DNA from: JACQFZ01 sp045810625
Lineage (GTDB): Bacteria; Pseudomonadota; Gammaproteobacteria; Acidiferrobacterales; Sulfurifustaceae
NCBI GenBank assembly: GCA_045810625.1
Contig: JBJMVQ010000003.1
Coordinates: forward strand, 1 to 61,989
Direction: 5' to 3'
DNA: 61,989 nucleotides
Position numbers and translations under genes: made by a program. Below the pieces are notes generated by a model. That model saw only the letters and a program-made list of their open reading frames with translations. It ran no database searches and was not told the origin of the DNA. Shown one piece after another: positions 36,542 to 45,025 of this stretch. Every line of letters begins with the position of its first letter. Within the stretch, counting starts at the first letter, position 1.

Positions 36542-36940
36542 ATGCTGATTCGAAATGCCGTAGCCGCAGTGGTGTGTCTGCTGTTAGCCGCCGGTGGCGC
36601 TTCCGCCGCTTATAAGTCGGGACCCAGGCAGGGTCCGTGTATGGAAGACGCGAAGAAGCTCTGCAGCAACGTGAAGCCGGGCGGTGGCCGGATATATCAA
36701 TGTATGACGAGCCACGAAGCCGAGCTCACGCCGGCCTGCCGTGATCACATCGCCCAAGCGAAGGCGCGGCTTCAGCAGTTTCAGCAGGCATGCAAGGCCG
36801 ACGAGGAAAAATTCTGCAAGGGCGTGAAGCCCGGACAGGGCCGCGTCTTGTCGTGCTTGAAGAGCCACGAGACGGATCTCGCGCCGGCGTGCCGCGAGGA
36901 ATTCACGCGGTCCCGCAGCGATACAACCGTCACCCAATAG
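36542..36940 (+). CDS. cysteine-rich repeat secreted protein
   Basis: 132 residues with AGGAGAAAA upstream. A signal peptide (NAVAAVVCLLLAAGGASAA) is followed by two copies of the Golgi-apparatus-type Cys-rich repeat (PF00839): CMEDAKKLCSNVKPGGGRIYQC..H....TPAC and CKADEEKFCKGVKPGQGRVLSC..H....APAC, four Cys each. It is predicted to be disulfide-bonded in the periplasm. The bacterial function of this repeat is unknown. It sits behind a sigma-54-type promoter with a leader of about 110 bases, unusual for this family. Confidence 0.85.
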   Translation: MLIRNAVAAVVCLLLAAGGASAAYKSGPRQGPCMEDAKKLCSNVKPGGGRIYQCMTSHEAELTPACRDHIAQAKARLQQFQQACKADEEKFCKGVKPGQGRVLSCLKSHETDLAPACREEFTRSRSDTTVTQ

Positions 36941-37017
36941 GCCGGCGTCGCGTCCCGCCTTTCACTCCCTCGCGCTGCGGGGGAGGGGTGGTCGGGGCGC
37001 AGCGAAGGGTTTGCGTC

Positions 37018-37048
37018 GCCACACGCGCGCGAGCACCGCGCGTGTGGC
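37018..37048. repeat. perfect 12-bp inverted repeat
   Basis: GCCACACGCGCG / CGCGCGTGTGGC around a 7-base loop, 17 bases before the start codon of the next gene. No T-run follows. It could be an operator or an mRNA hairpin near the ribosome site. Confidence 0.5.
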
Positions 37049-37065
37049 AAGTGTAAAGTGCTCGC

Positions 37066-37932
37066 ATGATCGATCCGTCTCTCGTCCGCCCGCAGACCTT
37101 GTCACCGACTGCCTGCGCGGAACTGCTCGAGTTGTCGCGCCGCGCTGCTCGCTGGTCTTCGGAAAGGGCAGAAGCGGCCGTATGCGCCGCGCGTTATTTC
37201 CTGTACTGGCAAATCGCTAAACACGGCGCAGCGTTCGCCGCGCGAAAGCGCAAGAGCGACGCGCGTGCCGACGCCCGCGCTTGCCTTGAAGCGCTCGCCG
37301 GCGAAGGCGATCTACTCCGTTCGTGGCTCGTCGAGTATCTGGAGCGGTATCAGTTCCGCGATGTGCGTTCGAGCGTGTGCGTCGCGCTCTCTCAATGGTT
37401 GCGCGGTCGCTGGCCGCTCCTCTGGCGTACGGAGATTCCCCGGCCGCGCGAGGTTTTGCGCGCGCAGGCGCGTGGTGTGCGGCCCGTCACCGCGATCCTC
37501 GCGTATCCGCGACTGCTCATGCCCGTGCTCGGCAAGCCGGATGCGTATGCGTTTTTTCTGCACGATCTCGAACACGCCTACAAGTTCTTCCATTCACCGG
37601 CGCTGTACGCCGGGCAGTGCGCGTTCTTCGCTGCGCTCGAAGCCGCGTTCGATCGCGGTGTGTTTGCGCCGTACTTCACGGATCCCGTGTTCGTCGAGAA
37701 GTTTCACTACCTCATGAGCGATATGAACACCCATCCGGTGCACAGCGAACAATATCTGCGCGCCATCCTCATCGGATGTGCGTTGCGACGCGAGCGCAAG
37801 CCGCCGACGGCGCCGCTCTCGGCCGCGAGCGAACGGGCGATCGACGGCGTCATGGCGCAATTGGCCGCGGCCGAAAGATCAAGGCGCAGCGACCGCTCCG
37901 GGCCGCCGATTCCGACGCGCTCGCAGCACTAA
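37066..37932 (+). CDS. uncharacterised protein with HDxxH motif
   Basis: 288 residues, mostly helical, no signal peptide or membrane segment. The middle reads YAFFLHDLEHAYKFFHSPALYAGQCAFFAALEAAF, and later KFHYLMSDMNTHPVHSEQYLRAIL. The HDLEH and the two later His-containing stretches could form a metal site; HDxxH is also the signature of Coq4-type proteins, but the rest does not look like Coq4 to me. The family is unrecognised. Confidence 0.65.
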   Translation: MIDPSLVRPQTLSPTACAELLELSRRAARWSSERAEAAVCAARYFLYWQIAKHGAAFAARKRKSDARADARACLEALAGEGDLLRSWLVEYLERYQFRDVRSSVCVALSQWLRGRWPLLWRTEIPRPREVLRAQARGVRPVTAILAYPRLLMPVLGKPDAYAFFLHDLEHAYKFFHSPALYAGQCAFFAALEAAFDRGVFAPYFTDPVFVEKFHYLMSDMNTHPVHSEQYLRAILIGCALRRERKPPTAPLSAASERAIDGVMAQLAAAERSRRSDRSGPPIPTRSQH

Positions 37933-38054
37933 AGGAAAGCGCGGGTAGGCGTCGCTGCACAGAATGTCGCTTGCTCGCATGGCTTGCCGTTCGCGTCGGC
38001 ATGCCGCACACTGCGCCACCTTACGATTCGAACGCGGCTTACGATACTCGAACC

Positions 38055-39194
38055 ATGCGACTCCCCCGCGTCAATGTATTTGCGCTGATCGTCATCGGCT
38101 ACGTCTTGATTCAGGTCTACGCAATGTGGCGGGCGTACACCGGCCTCGCGCTTGCGCCATACACGATTCCCATTTTCGCGTTGTGGGTAGGGCTGATGAC
38201 GTTCGCGCTGCCGATTCTTTGGGCAGTCGAGCGCCGCGGCTGGCATTTCATCGCCGAGGTGGTTGCCTGGATCGGTTTCGGCTGGATGGGCTTCGTCTTC
38301 CTGTTCTTCTGGATCGCGCTCGGTCTCGACGTGCTCGGTGTGCTCGTCTCGGCGGTCGCAGCATCGCCTTATACGGAGCCGGGGGCGTATTCGAACGTGC
38401 TTCGGTCGTTTCCATTCGCTTTTGCGGTCACCCTCGCGGTGACCGTCTACGGTTTTGTCGACGCGCGCCGCATTCGCATCGAGCGTGTACGCATCGCGTC
38501 GCCGAAGCTGTCGGCGGATCATGGCCCATTTCGGGCGGCGGTCATTTCCGATGTTCATCTCGGTGTCGTCATCGGCGCACGAAGACTGCGCCGGATCATC
38601 GAGCAGTTGCGTCGGCTCGATGCCGACGTCGTGATCTCGCTCGGCGACCTCGTCGACGGGCAGGCCGACCGTCTGAGCCCGTTCGCGCCGCTGCTCGCCG
38701 GGTTGCGTCCCCGGTACGGAAAATTCGCGGTGACCGGCAACCACGAATACTATGTCGGTCTCGCGCACGCGCTCAATTTCCACCGACATGCCGGTTTCGC
38801 GGTGCTGCGTGCGAATGCCGTCGATGTGACCGAGAAGATCAGTATCGCCGGCGTCGACGACCAGACGGGCCCGCCCGTACATCGCGACGAATACGGACCC
38901 TTGAGCGGCGTCGCGCGCGATCGCTTCAAGATACTGCTCAAGCATCGGCCGGACATCGATCCGCGTGCGGCCGAGATGTTCGACCTGCAGCTCTCCGGCC
39001 ACGTGCACAAGGGTCAGATTTTTCCGTTCGTGTTCCTGGTGCGCCTGATGTATCCGATCCGTACCGGTCTGACGCGATTGGTGCAGGGCAGCTGGCTGTA
39101 CATCAGTCGCGGAACCGGAACGTGGGGGCCGCCGATTCGCGTCGGTGCACCGCCCGAGATCACTCTGATCGAGCTCGAGCCGGCCGCGTCGTAG
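38055..39194 (+). CDS. membrane-bound metallophosphoesterase
   Basis: 379 residues from the ATG at 38055. Five hydrophobic helices occupy the first 140 residues, then the calcineurin-like domain: AAVISDVHLGVVIG (D, H), VVISLGDLVDG (GD), FAVTGNHEYYVGL (GNHE), DLQLSGHVHKGQIFPF (GHxH). All metal-binding motifs are present, and the C-terminus SRGTGTWGPPIRVGAPPEITLIEL matches the YkuE/YaeI-type phosphoesterases that act on membrane lipids or nucleotides. Substrate unknown. Confidence 0.88.
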   Translation: MRLPRVNVFALIVIGYVLIQVYAMWRAYTGLALAPYTIPIFALWVGLMTFALPILWAVERRGWHFIAEVVAWIGFGWMGFVFLFFWIALGLDVLGVLVSAVAASPYTEPGAYSNVLRSFPFAFAVTLAVTVYGFVDARRIRIERVRIASPKLSADHGPFRAAVISDVHLGVVIGARRLRRIIEQLRRLDADVVISLGDLVDGQADRLSPFAPLLAGLRPRYGKFAVTGNHEYYVGLAHALNFHRHAGFAVLRANAVDVTEKISIAGVDDQTGPPVHRDEYGPLSGVARDRFKILLKHRPDIDPRAAEMFDLQLSGHVHKGQIFPFVFLVRLMYPIRTGLTRLVQGSWLYISRGTGTWGPPIRVGAPPEITLIELEPAAS

Positions 39195-39314
39195 CGCCGC
39201 GTCGCGGCACACGGCGACTATCCCGTTTCTGCCGACTACTATTAACGTGTGCGGTCGAGGATCGCACGCAATCGTCGTCGCCGTTCGGGCGATCATCTTC
39301 CAGCGAGGTTGTCG

Positions 39315-40253
39315 ATGCGCGATCGTGTACGCGGTTGGTGCGGTTTGTTTCTCCTCGTTTTCGGGTTTTGGCTGCCGGTGCTGGCGGCGGAAGCGCCGCC
39401 GGCGCACGACGTAGGGCGTCGAGTCGAAGCGGCGCCCAAGCGCGGGTTTCTCTACGAAGTGAAGCGCGGCGCAAAGGTCGCGTACGTATTCGGTACGATT
39501 CACGTCGGCCGGCCGGATTTCTATCCGCTGAACCTTCCGGTCACGCGCGCATTGACGGCGGCGAAATATCTGGCCGTCGAAGCCAACGTATCCGACCCGG
39601 CCGCCGTGGCGAAGGAGGTTACCCAGTACGCCATCTATCCGGATTCGATGACGCTGGACCGCGAGCTTCCGCCCGCGATGATGAAAAAAGTGTCCGCGGT
39701 TCTCGATCAGTATCATCTGCCGCGCGACCAAACGATGAAGATGCGGCCGTGGATGCTCGCGCTCACGCTTTCGCTGTTGCAGGCGACGCAAGCGGGCTAT
39801 GACCCCCAGTGGGCGGCCGAATCGTATCTCCTCGGGATCGCGAAGAGCCAGAAGAAGCCGATCGTCGAGGTGGAGGGGTTGCGTCGCCAGATGGATCTCT
39901 TTACCGGGCTTTCATCGGAACAGCAATTCGCCTTTCTCGATCGCACCCTCGATGAGCTCGAAGATGGCGAAGCCAAGCGCGAACTCATCGCCTTTGTCGA
40001 TGCTTGGACCAAAGCGGATGCGGCGGCGCTGGAGCACGAGTGGAACCGGTTGCAAAAGTCACACGACGGGTCCGACCGGTTCGTGATCGACAAGCTGCTC
40101 ATCGAGCGTAACGGGTTCATGGCGGGTCGCATCGAGGAATACCTGCGTTCGGGCGATACATACTTCGTCGCGATCGGGGCGATGCATCTGATCGGCGAGA
40201 AGAGCGTGATCGCGTTGCTCCGCCAACGCGGGTACCAGGTGCGCGGCTTGTAG
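39315..40253 (+). CDS. TraB/GumN-family protein
   Basis: 312 residues from the ATG at 39315 (GAGG upstream), with a signal peptide (WCGLFLLVFGFWLPVLAAE). The TraB/GumN fold shows YVFGTIHVGRPDFY near the start and FVAIGAMHLIGEKSVIALLRQRGYQV at the end, each giving the GxxH motif thought to form a metal site. The middle is helical. Relatives are predicted metalloproteases or esterases. Confidence 0.87.
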   Translation: MRDRVRGWCGLFLLVFGFWLPVLAAEAPPAHDVGRRVEAAPKRGFLYEVKRGAKVAYVFGTIHVGRPDFYPLNLPVTRALTAAKYLAVEANVSDPAAVAKEVTQYAIYPDSMTLDRELPPAMMKKVSAVLDQYHLPRDQTMKMRPWMLALTLSLLQATQAGYDPQWAAESYLLGIAKSQKKPIVEVEGLRRQMDLFTGLSSEQQFAFLDRTLDELEDGEAKRELIAFVDAWTKADAAALEHEWNRLQKSHDGSDRFVIDKLLIERNGFMAGRIEEYLRSGDTYFVAIGAMHLIGEKSVIALLRQRGYQVRGL

Positions 40254-40474
40254 ACCCGGCCGCCGCTCTCCGCCGACTCGCTCGATAACGCTGACGGAGG
40301 TGCACGGTCGGGCAAGCGACGGAGCGGCTCGGTAGCGGCGCCCGTGCGGGGCGGATGCCGCCACAGGAATCCCGTCCGCGGCGGCCAGATGAGCGCAAGC
40401 GGTCGTCGGGCAGCTAATTGCCCTTGTTCGGACGCGGCGTTACGCTTAGCTCCCTGCTTCCGAAGGATTGGACG

Positions 40475-40915
40475 ATGACCTCGGCCCAAGAACGAGCGAA
40501 GGCGCTTTCCCGCGAGATGCTGAAGGCGTTGAAGGAGGCGAAAGCCGCCGAAGTACGCGCGCGCCAACTCGGCGACGAAGTGCTGAAAGCGCTCGCGCAG
40601 GCGCGGGTGGAAGCGCAAACGGCGATGCGAATCGTCGAGTACCCCGCGGGGCGCTACGAATGTGCCCGCTGCGCTATGGGCGTGCTGTTCACGGAGCCGA
40701 CGCAAGAATTACCGGTGTGCGAGAACTGCGGCGCGCGCGAGTACCGGGGGCATGAACCGAAGGTGACCATCGTCCAGCCGCCACCGCCAAAGCGGTTTCC
40801 GGCCGGGATGTACGAATGTGCTGCTTGCGGTACGCGCGTCGCATTGGCGATCGATGCGGATGATCTGTCCGCATGCGATTTGTGCGGCGCCGACAAATTG
40901 AGGCCCGTAGGCTGA
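40475..40915 (+). CDS. coiled-coil protein with two zinc ribbons
   Basis: 146 residues from the ATG at 40475 (GAAGG upstream). The first 50 residues form a helix with heptad character (AKALSREMLKALKEAKAAEV). Two zinc ribbons follow, CARC...CENC and CAAC...CDLC, each after a similar lead (PAGRYECARC, PAGMYECAAC), so this is an internal duplication. The family resembles zinc-ribbon-containing proteins of unknown function. Confidence 0.7.
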   Translation: MTSAQERAKALSREMLKALKEAKAAEVRARQLGDEVLKALAQARVEAQTAMRIVEYPAGRYECARCAMGVLFTEPTQELPVCENCGAREYRGHEPKVTIVQPPPPKRFPAGMYECAACGTRVALAIDADDLSACDLCGADKLRPVG

Positions 40916-41077
40916 TATTTGCATGGCGGGTGAATAGGTATTCCGGCTGCACGGCGCTTGCTTCACTTTGATTGCGCGGTTACCGTCGTCCTGAACGCGG
41001 CATAGTATGCTATTTGCTCCGTTACCAATGTTTAGCGACACCGGTCACTGCTCCAAGAACGCCTTCGATCCTCCGTG

Positions 41078-41446
41078 ATGAAAAATGAGCCGGCCGACAT
41101 CGTTCACGCTTATCTCGACGCGATCGCGGCGCGGGACTTTCAGCGCGCACGCTCGTTTCTGTCCGATCACGATTTTTCGACGCGCAGTCCTATTTCGACT
41201 TTCGATAGTGCCGATGCCTACGTCGCCGACATTTCGCGCATAGGCCCGATCCTCGAAAACATCGAACGGCGCAAGATATTCGTCGACGGCGAAGACGTGT
41301 GTGCGATTCTCGACTACGTCACGCGCATGGATCAGCGGCAGGTATCCCCGGTGGCGCACTGGTTTCATCTTGCGCGCGGCAAGATCACCTCGATCGAAAG
41401 CTTTTTCGACGCGCGCGGCTACGCGGAGATGTTCGACGTGGAATGA
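41078..41446 (+). CDS. SnoaL/NTF2-like protein
   Basis: 122 residues from the ATG at 41078 (a GTG one codon earlier is possible). ADIVHAYLDAIAARDFQRARSFLSDH and the end HWFHLARGKITSIESFFDARGYAEMF are the usual start and end of the SnoaL-like alpha+beta barrel, which holds small hydrophobic ligands. No catalytic residues can be assigned. Confidence 0.8.
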   Translation: MKNEPADIVHAYLDAIAARDFQRARSFLSDHDFSTRSPISTFDSADAYVADISRIGPILENIERRKIFVDGEDVCAILDYVTRMDQRQVSPVAHWFHLARGKITSIESFFDARGYAEMFDVE

Positions 41447-41518
41447 GCCGGCCGCGACCGCGCCGTTACTATATCGCCCCGTTTTTCCTCAGACAGCGAC
41501 TACCCGGGAGAAAGCAAC

Positions 41519-42025
41519 ATGAAGATTTCGATGTATCAGGCGTCCGTGCCGGTGTTCGTCCGCGGACTTACCAACCTCGCTGCGATTCTCGACAAGGCCG
41601 CGGCACACGCGGAGGCCAGGAAGATCGATCCGTCGGTTCTGATCAACGCCCGGCTTTACCCGGACATGTTTCCGCTGTCGCGGCAGGTGCAGATCGCGAC
41701 GGACAACGCGAAAGGACCGGCTGCGCGGCTCGCGGGTGTCGAGGTGCCAAAGTACGAGGACAACGAGAAGACGTTCCCGGAGCTGCGCGCACGCGTTCAG
41801 AAGACGATCGATTTCTTGAAGACGTTCAGGCCCGAGCAGATCGACGGCTCCGAGGAGCGCACGATCACGTTGCCGCTGCGCTCCAACTCGGTGACGTTTC
41901 AGGGCATGCAGTATCTGCTGGCGTTCGCGTTGCCGCAGTTTTTCTTTCACGTGACGACCGCCTACGGGATTCTGCGGCACAACGGTATCGAGATCGGTAA
42001 GCAGGACTATCTCGGCCGGTCCTGA
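41519..42025 (+). CDS. DUF1993 protein (DinB-like bundle)
   Basis: 168 residues with GGGAGAAA upstream. MKISMYQASVPVFVRGLTNLAAIL, ARLYPDMFPLSRQVQIATDNAKG and FPELRARVQKTIDFL, then FFFHVTTAYGILRHNGIEIGKQDYLG, follow the DUF1993 pattern, related to the DinB/YfiT four-helix family. Function unknown. It is close behind the SnoaL gene and 26 bases ahead of the GFA gene, so the three may be one operon. Confidence 0.88.
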   Translation: MKISMYQASVPVFVRGLTNLAAILDKAAAHAEARKIDPSVLINARLYPDMFPLSRQVQIATDNAKGPAARLAGVEVPKYEDNEKTFPELRARVQKTIDFLKTFRPEQIDGSEERTITLPLRSNSVTFQGMQYLLAFALPQFFFHVTTAYGILRHNGIEIGKQDYLGRS

Positions 42026-42051
42026 CGATCCAGCGTTACAGGAGACGCGAT

Positions 42052-42900
42052 ATGGTAAAAGGTGCTTGTCTCTGCGGCGCGGTGCGTTACGAAATCGATG
42101 GTCCGTTGCGCAGCCTCACGCACTGCCATTGCTCGATGTGTCGTAAGCATCACGGCACTGCGTTCTCGACGTTCGCCGGCGCACGGCTCACAGGCTTTCG
42201 CTGGGTGAGCGGCGAAGACCGCATCACCCGCTTTGAGTCTTCAGCAAACGGCGAGCGCTCGTCTTGCAGCACGTGCGGATCGGTCACACCCATCCTGCTG
42301 CCGGCGCTCGGCATGGTGCTGGCTCCGGCGGGAAATCTGGTCGGCGATCTCGGCATCCGACCGGATGCGCATATTTTCGTCGGCTCGAAAGCGCCGTGGT
42401 ACACGATCACCGACAACCTGCCGCGGCACGAAGAGTACCCGCCCGAGTGGGGCATGGCCGGCGTTTCACGTCCGATTCTGCCGCCAGCGCAGGACGCAGT
42501 GCGCGGGAGCTGCCTGTGCGGCGACGTCGCGTTCGAGATCTCCAGCGAGCCGCAGCGCATGATGTATTGCCATTGCACCCGTTGCCGGCGCGGACGCAGC
42601 GCGGCGCACGCGTCGAATCTGTTTTATAAGATGGACGGCTTTCGCTGGACCCGCGGCGAGGCGCAAGTCGCCTGCTACAAGTTGCCCGAGGCCAAGTACT
42701 TCGCGGTCGGGTTTTGCCGGCGTTGCGGCGGTGCGTTGCCACACCTGTCGCCCGAGCGTGGGGCCGCCATCGTGCCGGCCGGCGCGCTCGATGACGATCC
42801 GGGGATGCGCGCGCAGGCGCACATCTTCGTGGCTAACAAGGCGAGTTGGTTCGAGATTACCGATCAGATGCCGCAGTATCCGGAGATGCTGACCAAGTAG
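42052..42900 (+). CDS. tandem GFA (glutathione-dependent formaldehyde-activating) domain protein
   Basis: 282 residues with two full GFA domains. The first has CLCGAVRYEIDG, HCHCSMCRKHHGTAF and CSTCGS; the second has CLCGDVAFEIS, YCHCTRCRRGRSAAH and CRRCGGALPH. Each keeps the seven-Cys zinc pattern of the family. Most GFA proteins are single-domain, about 130-160 residues. Despite the name, many family members are not shown to act on formaldehyde. Confidence 0.9.
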   Translation: MVKGACLCGAVRYEIDGPLRSLTHCHCSMCRKHHGTAFSTFAGARLTGFRWVSGEDRITRFESSANGERSSCSTCGSVTPILLPALGMVLAPAGNLVGDLGIRPDAHIFVGSKAPWYTITDNLPRHEEYPPEWGMAGVSRPILPPAQDAVRGSCLCGDVAFEISSEPQRMMYCHCTRCRRGRSAAHASNLFYKMDGFRWTRGEAQVACYKLPEAKYFAVGFCRRCGGALPHLSPERGAAIVPAGALDDDPGMRAQAHIFVANKASWFEITDQMPQYPEMLTK

Positions 42901-42995
42901 GGCATAAAAAAGGGCCCTCGAAAAGGTCAGGGGGACTTCTGGACGCGCGACAATTGCGCCCGCCTGAATAGTATTCGTACTCGCGTGCGCGGCAT

Positions 42996-43009
42996 TTGAC
43001 CTGAGTCAA
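42996..43009. promoter_or_regulatory. FNR/Anr-like box without an adjacent gene
   Basis: TTGAC-CTGA-GTCAA, a perfect 5-bp palindrome of the Anr/Dnr type. It lies in the gap of about 300 bases between the GFA gene (ends before it) and tRNA-Val (opposite strand), and no gene starts near it, so it may be a chance match. Confidence 0.3.
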
Positions 43010-43206
43010 GAACGAACGGGGGAACGTGCCGAAGTCGGGAAGGCGCTTGTCACAGAGCTTGTCCCCAACCTCGTGTGTCGGTCCGTATCTGCCGAGTTTC
43101 CGGCACTGTTGGCAAACAAGCGCGCCGCGCGGAGGCGAGACCGCCGGCCGAAACGATCGTCGCGCGGATCGTGAACCGTGCGTGCCGGAAAGCTTGGAGA
43201 GGAATT

Positions 43207-43281
43207 TGGTGGGCGATGTAGGGTTCGAACCTACGACCCCTGCCGTGTGAAGGCAGTGCTCTACCGCTGAGCTAATCGCCC
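43207..43281 (-). tRNA. tRNA-Val (CAC)
   Basis: 75 nt including an encoded CCA. Acceptor GGGCGAT / ATCGCCC, D-arm TAGCTCAG..., anticodon loop TTCACAC giving CAC, and T-arm GGTTCGAACC are all in place. Confidence 0.96.
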
Positions 43282-43333
43282 CGGGGAGCGAAAGTTTACG
43301 CGGTAGTGCGCGCAAGCGTCAATTTTCGCGTGC

Positions 43334-44878
43334 TCACTCGGTGGATAAAGGTGCGTCGCGCTCGGCCGCTGCCATCGCCCGCGCGCGTAACGGCTGCTCG
43401 GTGATCAGGTAGGCGAGCGCGACGGAGATCAGGGATATCGACGCGCTGATGTAAAGCACCCGCCGGAACGAGCTTTCCGCGGCTTCGAGCAAGCGCGCGT
43501 GCTGCGCCGGGTCGGCGGTGGCAAGCGCCCGTATCACCATTTCCCGCAGCGTCTCGCCGCCCGGGACGATCGCGACGAGGCCGGCGACATCATAGCGCAA
43601 CAGTGCCAGCAGGATCGCGCTCAGCACGGCGACGCCGATCGCACCGCCGAGCGTCCGAAAGAAGGCGATCGCGGCGGTCCCGACGCCGAGATAGTGAACC
43701 GGAACGGCGTTTTGTGCAGCGACGAGCGCGGTCGGTAACTGCATCCCCATCGCGAAGCCGACGAACGCCATGCAGACGGACATCCACACGATATCGTGTG
43801 AGCCTGCGGCGGCGAGCGCGACGATGGCCACCGGGACGACCGCCGCCCCGGTGAGCTGCCACGGTTTGTAGCGCCCGGTCCACGCCATGAGCGTCCCGGC
43901 CGCGTAGGCGCCGAAAGGAATCCCGAGCGTGAGCGGAACCAGGCGGACGCCGACGGCACCGGCGCTGACGCTGGACAGCATTTCGAGGCGCAACGGCATC
44001 AGCGCCACGAGCGGGATGAGCTGGAAGAACGCGAGGAACACGATCGCGCAGCAGAGCGCAACGGTGCGAATCTTGAACAAGGCGAGCGGCAAAATCGGCT
44101 CGCGCGCGCGCCGTTCGTGCCATAGGCAGACGGCGAGTATCGCGACGGCGGCGCCGAACAACGACAGGTTGCCGGGCGCGTACCAAGAGACGCCCTGACC
44201 GACGCGCGTGATCGCAATGAGCAACGCCGCGAGCCCCGCCGTGAGCAGCAGTGCGCCGGCGTAATCGATGTGCGGTTTGCGGCCGGGTACCGGCAGGCGT
44301 GCGAGGGCGCGCCGCGAGACGATGAAGGCGGCCGCGCCGAGCGGCAGATTGATCCAGAACACCCAGCGCCACGACAGATAGTGCGTCAGGAATCCACCGA
44401 CGACCGGGCCGGCCACGCTTGCGACCGCATAGACGCCGCTGATGTAGCCTTGGTAACGGCCGCGGTCGCGGAGCGAAACCACCTGCGGGATGATCGCCTG
44501 TGCGAGCGAAATCAGCCCGCCGCCGCCGAGGCCTTGCAGAATGCGTGCGGCGACGAGCTGCGGCATGGACTGTGATACCGCGCACGCGACCGATGCAACC
44601 AGAAAGAGCACGATCGCGACGGACAGCAGCGCACGCGCGCCGTAGAGATCGGAGAGCTTGCCGTAAATGGGCGTGATGACGGTCGAGGCGACGAGATAGC
44701 CCGACACCACCCAGGCGACGATCTCGAATCCGTGCAATTGCGCGGAGATGCTCGGGAGCGAAACCGCGACGATGGTCTGATCGAGCGCGCCAAGAAGAAT
44801 CGCGAGCATCAGTCCAGTGATGACCGCCCGGATCTCAGCGTGGGGTAGGGGTGCGGCGGTGTCCGAGGACCTGGACAT
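43334..44878 (-). CDS. DHA2-type MFS drug transporter (EmrB/QacA)
   Basis: 514 residues with about 14 membrane helices. Motifs of the DHA2 group: MLAILLGALDQTIVAVSLPSI (motif D1), GKLSDLYGARALLSVAIVLF (motif A), RILQGLGGGGLISLAQAII, and YISGVYAVASVAGPVVGGFLTH (motif C). It exports drugs using the proton gradient. No fusion (EmrA) partner or regulator is adjacent; it is divergent from gltX. Confidence 0.92.
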   Translation of the reverse strand: MSRSSDTAAPLPHAEIRAVITGLMLAILLGALDQTIVAVSLPSISAQLHGFEIVAWVVSGYLVASTVITPIYGKLSDLYGARALLSVAIVLFLVASVACAVSQSMPQLVAARILQGLGGGGLISLAQAIIPQVVSLRDRGRYQGYISGVYAVASVAGPVVGGFLTHYLSWRWVFWINLPLGAAAFIVSRRALARLPVPGRKPHIDYAGALLLTAGLAALLIAITRVGQGVSWYAPGNLSLFGAAVAILAVCLWHERRAREPILPLALFKIRTVALCCAIVFLAFFQLIPLVALMPLRLEMLSSVSAGAVGVRLVPLTLGIPFGAYAAGTLMAWTGRYKPWQLTGAAVVPVAIVALAAAGSHDIVWMSVCMAFVGFAMGMQLPTALVAAQNAVPVHYLGVGTAAIAFFRTLGGAIGVAVLSAILLALLRYDVAGLVAIVPGGETLREMVIRALATADPAQHARLLEAAESSFRRVLYISASISLISVALAYLITEQPLRARAMAAAERDAPLSTE

Positions 44879-45025
44879 TTCTGGTTCTGGTTATACCCGA
44901 GGTGTAGCGCTAATCATCCGCAGCCCGGGCAGTCTACGCGTTCGACCCAGTCGGGGCAAATGCGCGCGGCTGATTTCGGAAATGTTTTTCAGTACCATAG
45001 CCGACCGTTTCTATTCATCCGATCC

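Noticed and set aside
37929..39791. Long antisense open frame (620 codons) over the metallophosphoesterase and TraB genes
   Set aside because: Same codon-bias effect; composition is not protein-like, and the plus-strand genes have clear motifs.
42996..43009. FNR/Anr-like box as the control site of a new gene
   Set aside because: No gene starts within reach on either strand; kept only as a low-confidence site.
43026..43250. Open frame ending GDVGFEPTTPAV
   Set aside because: This is the familiar false frame across a tRNA gene, here the antisense of tRNA-Val.
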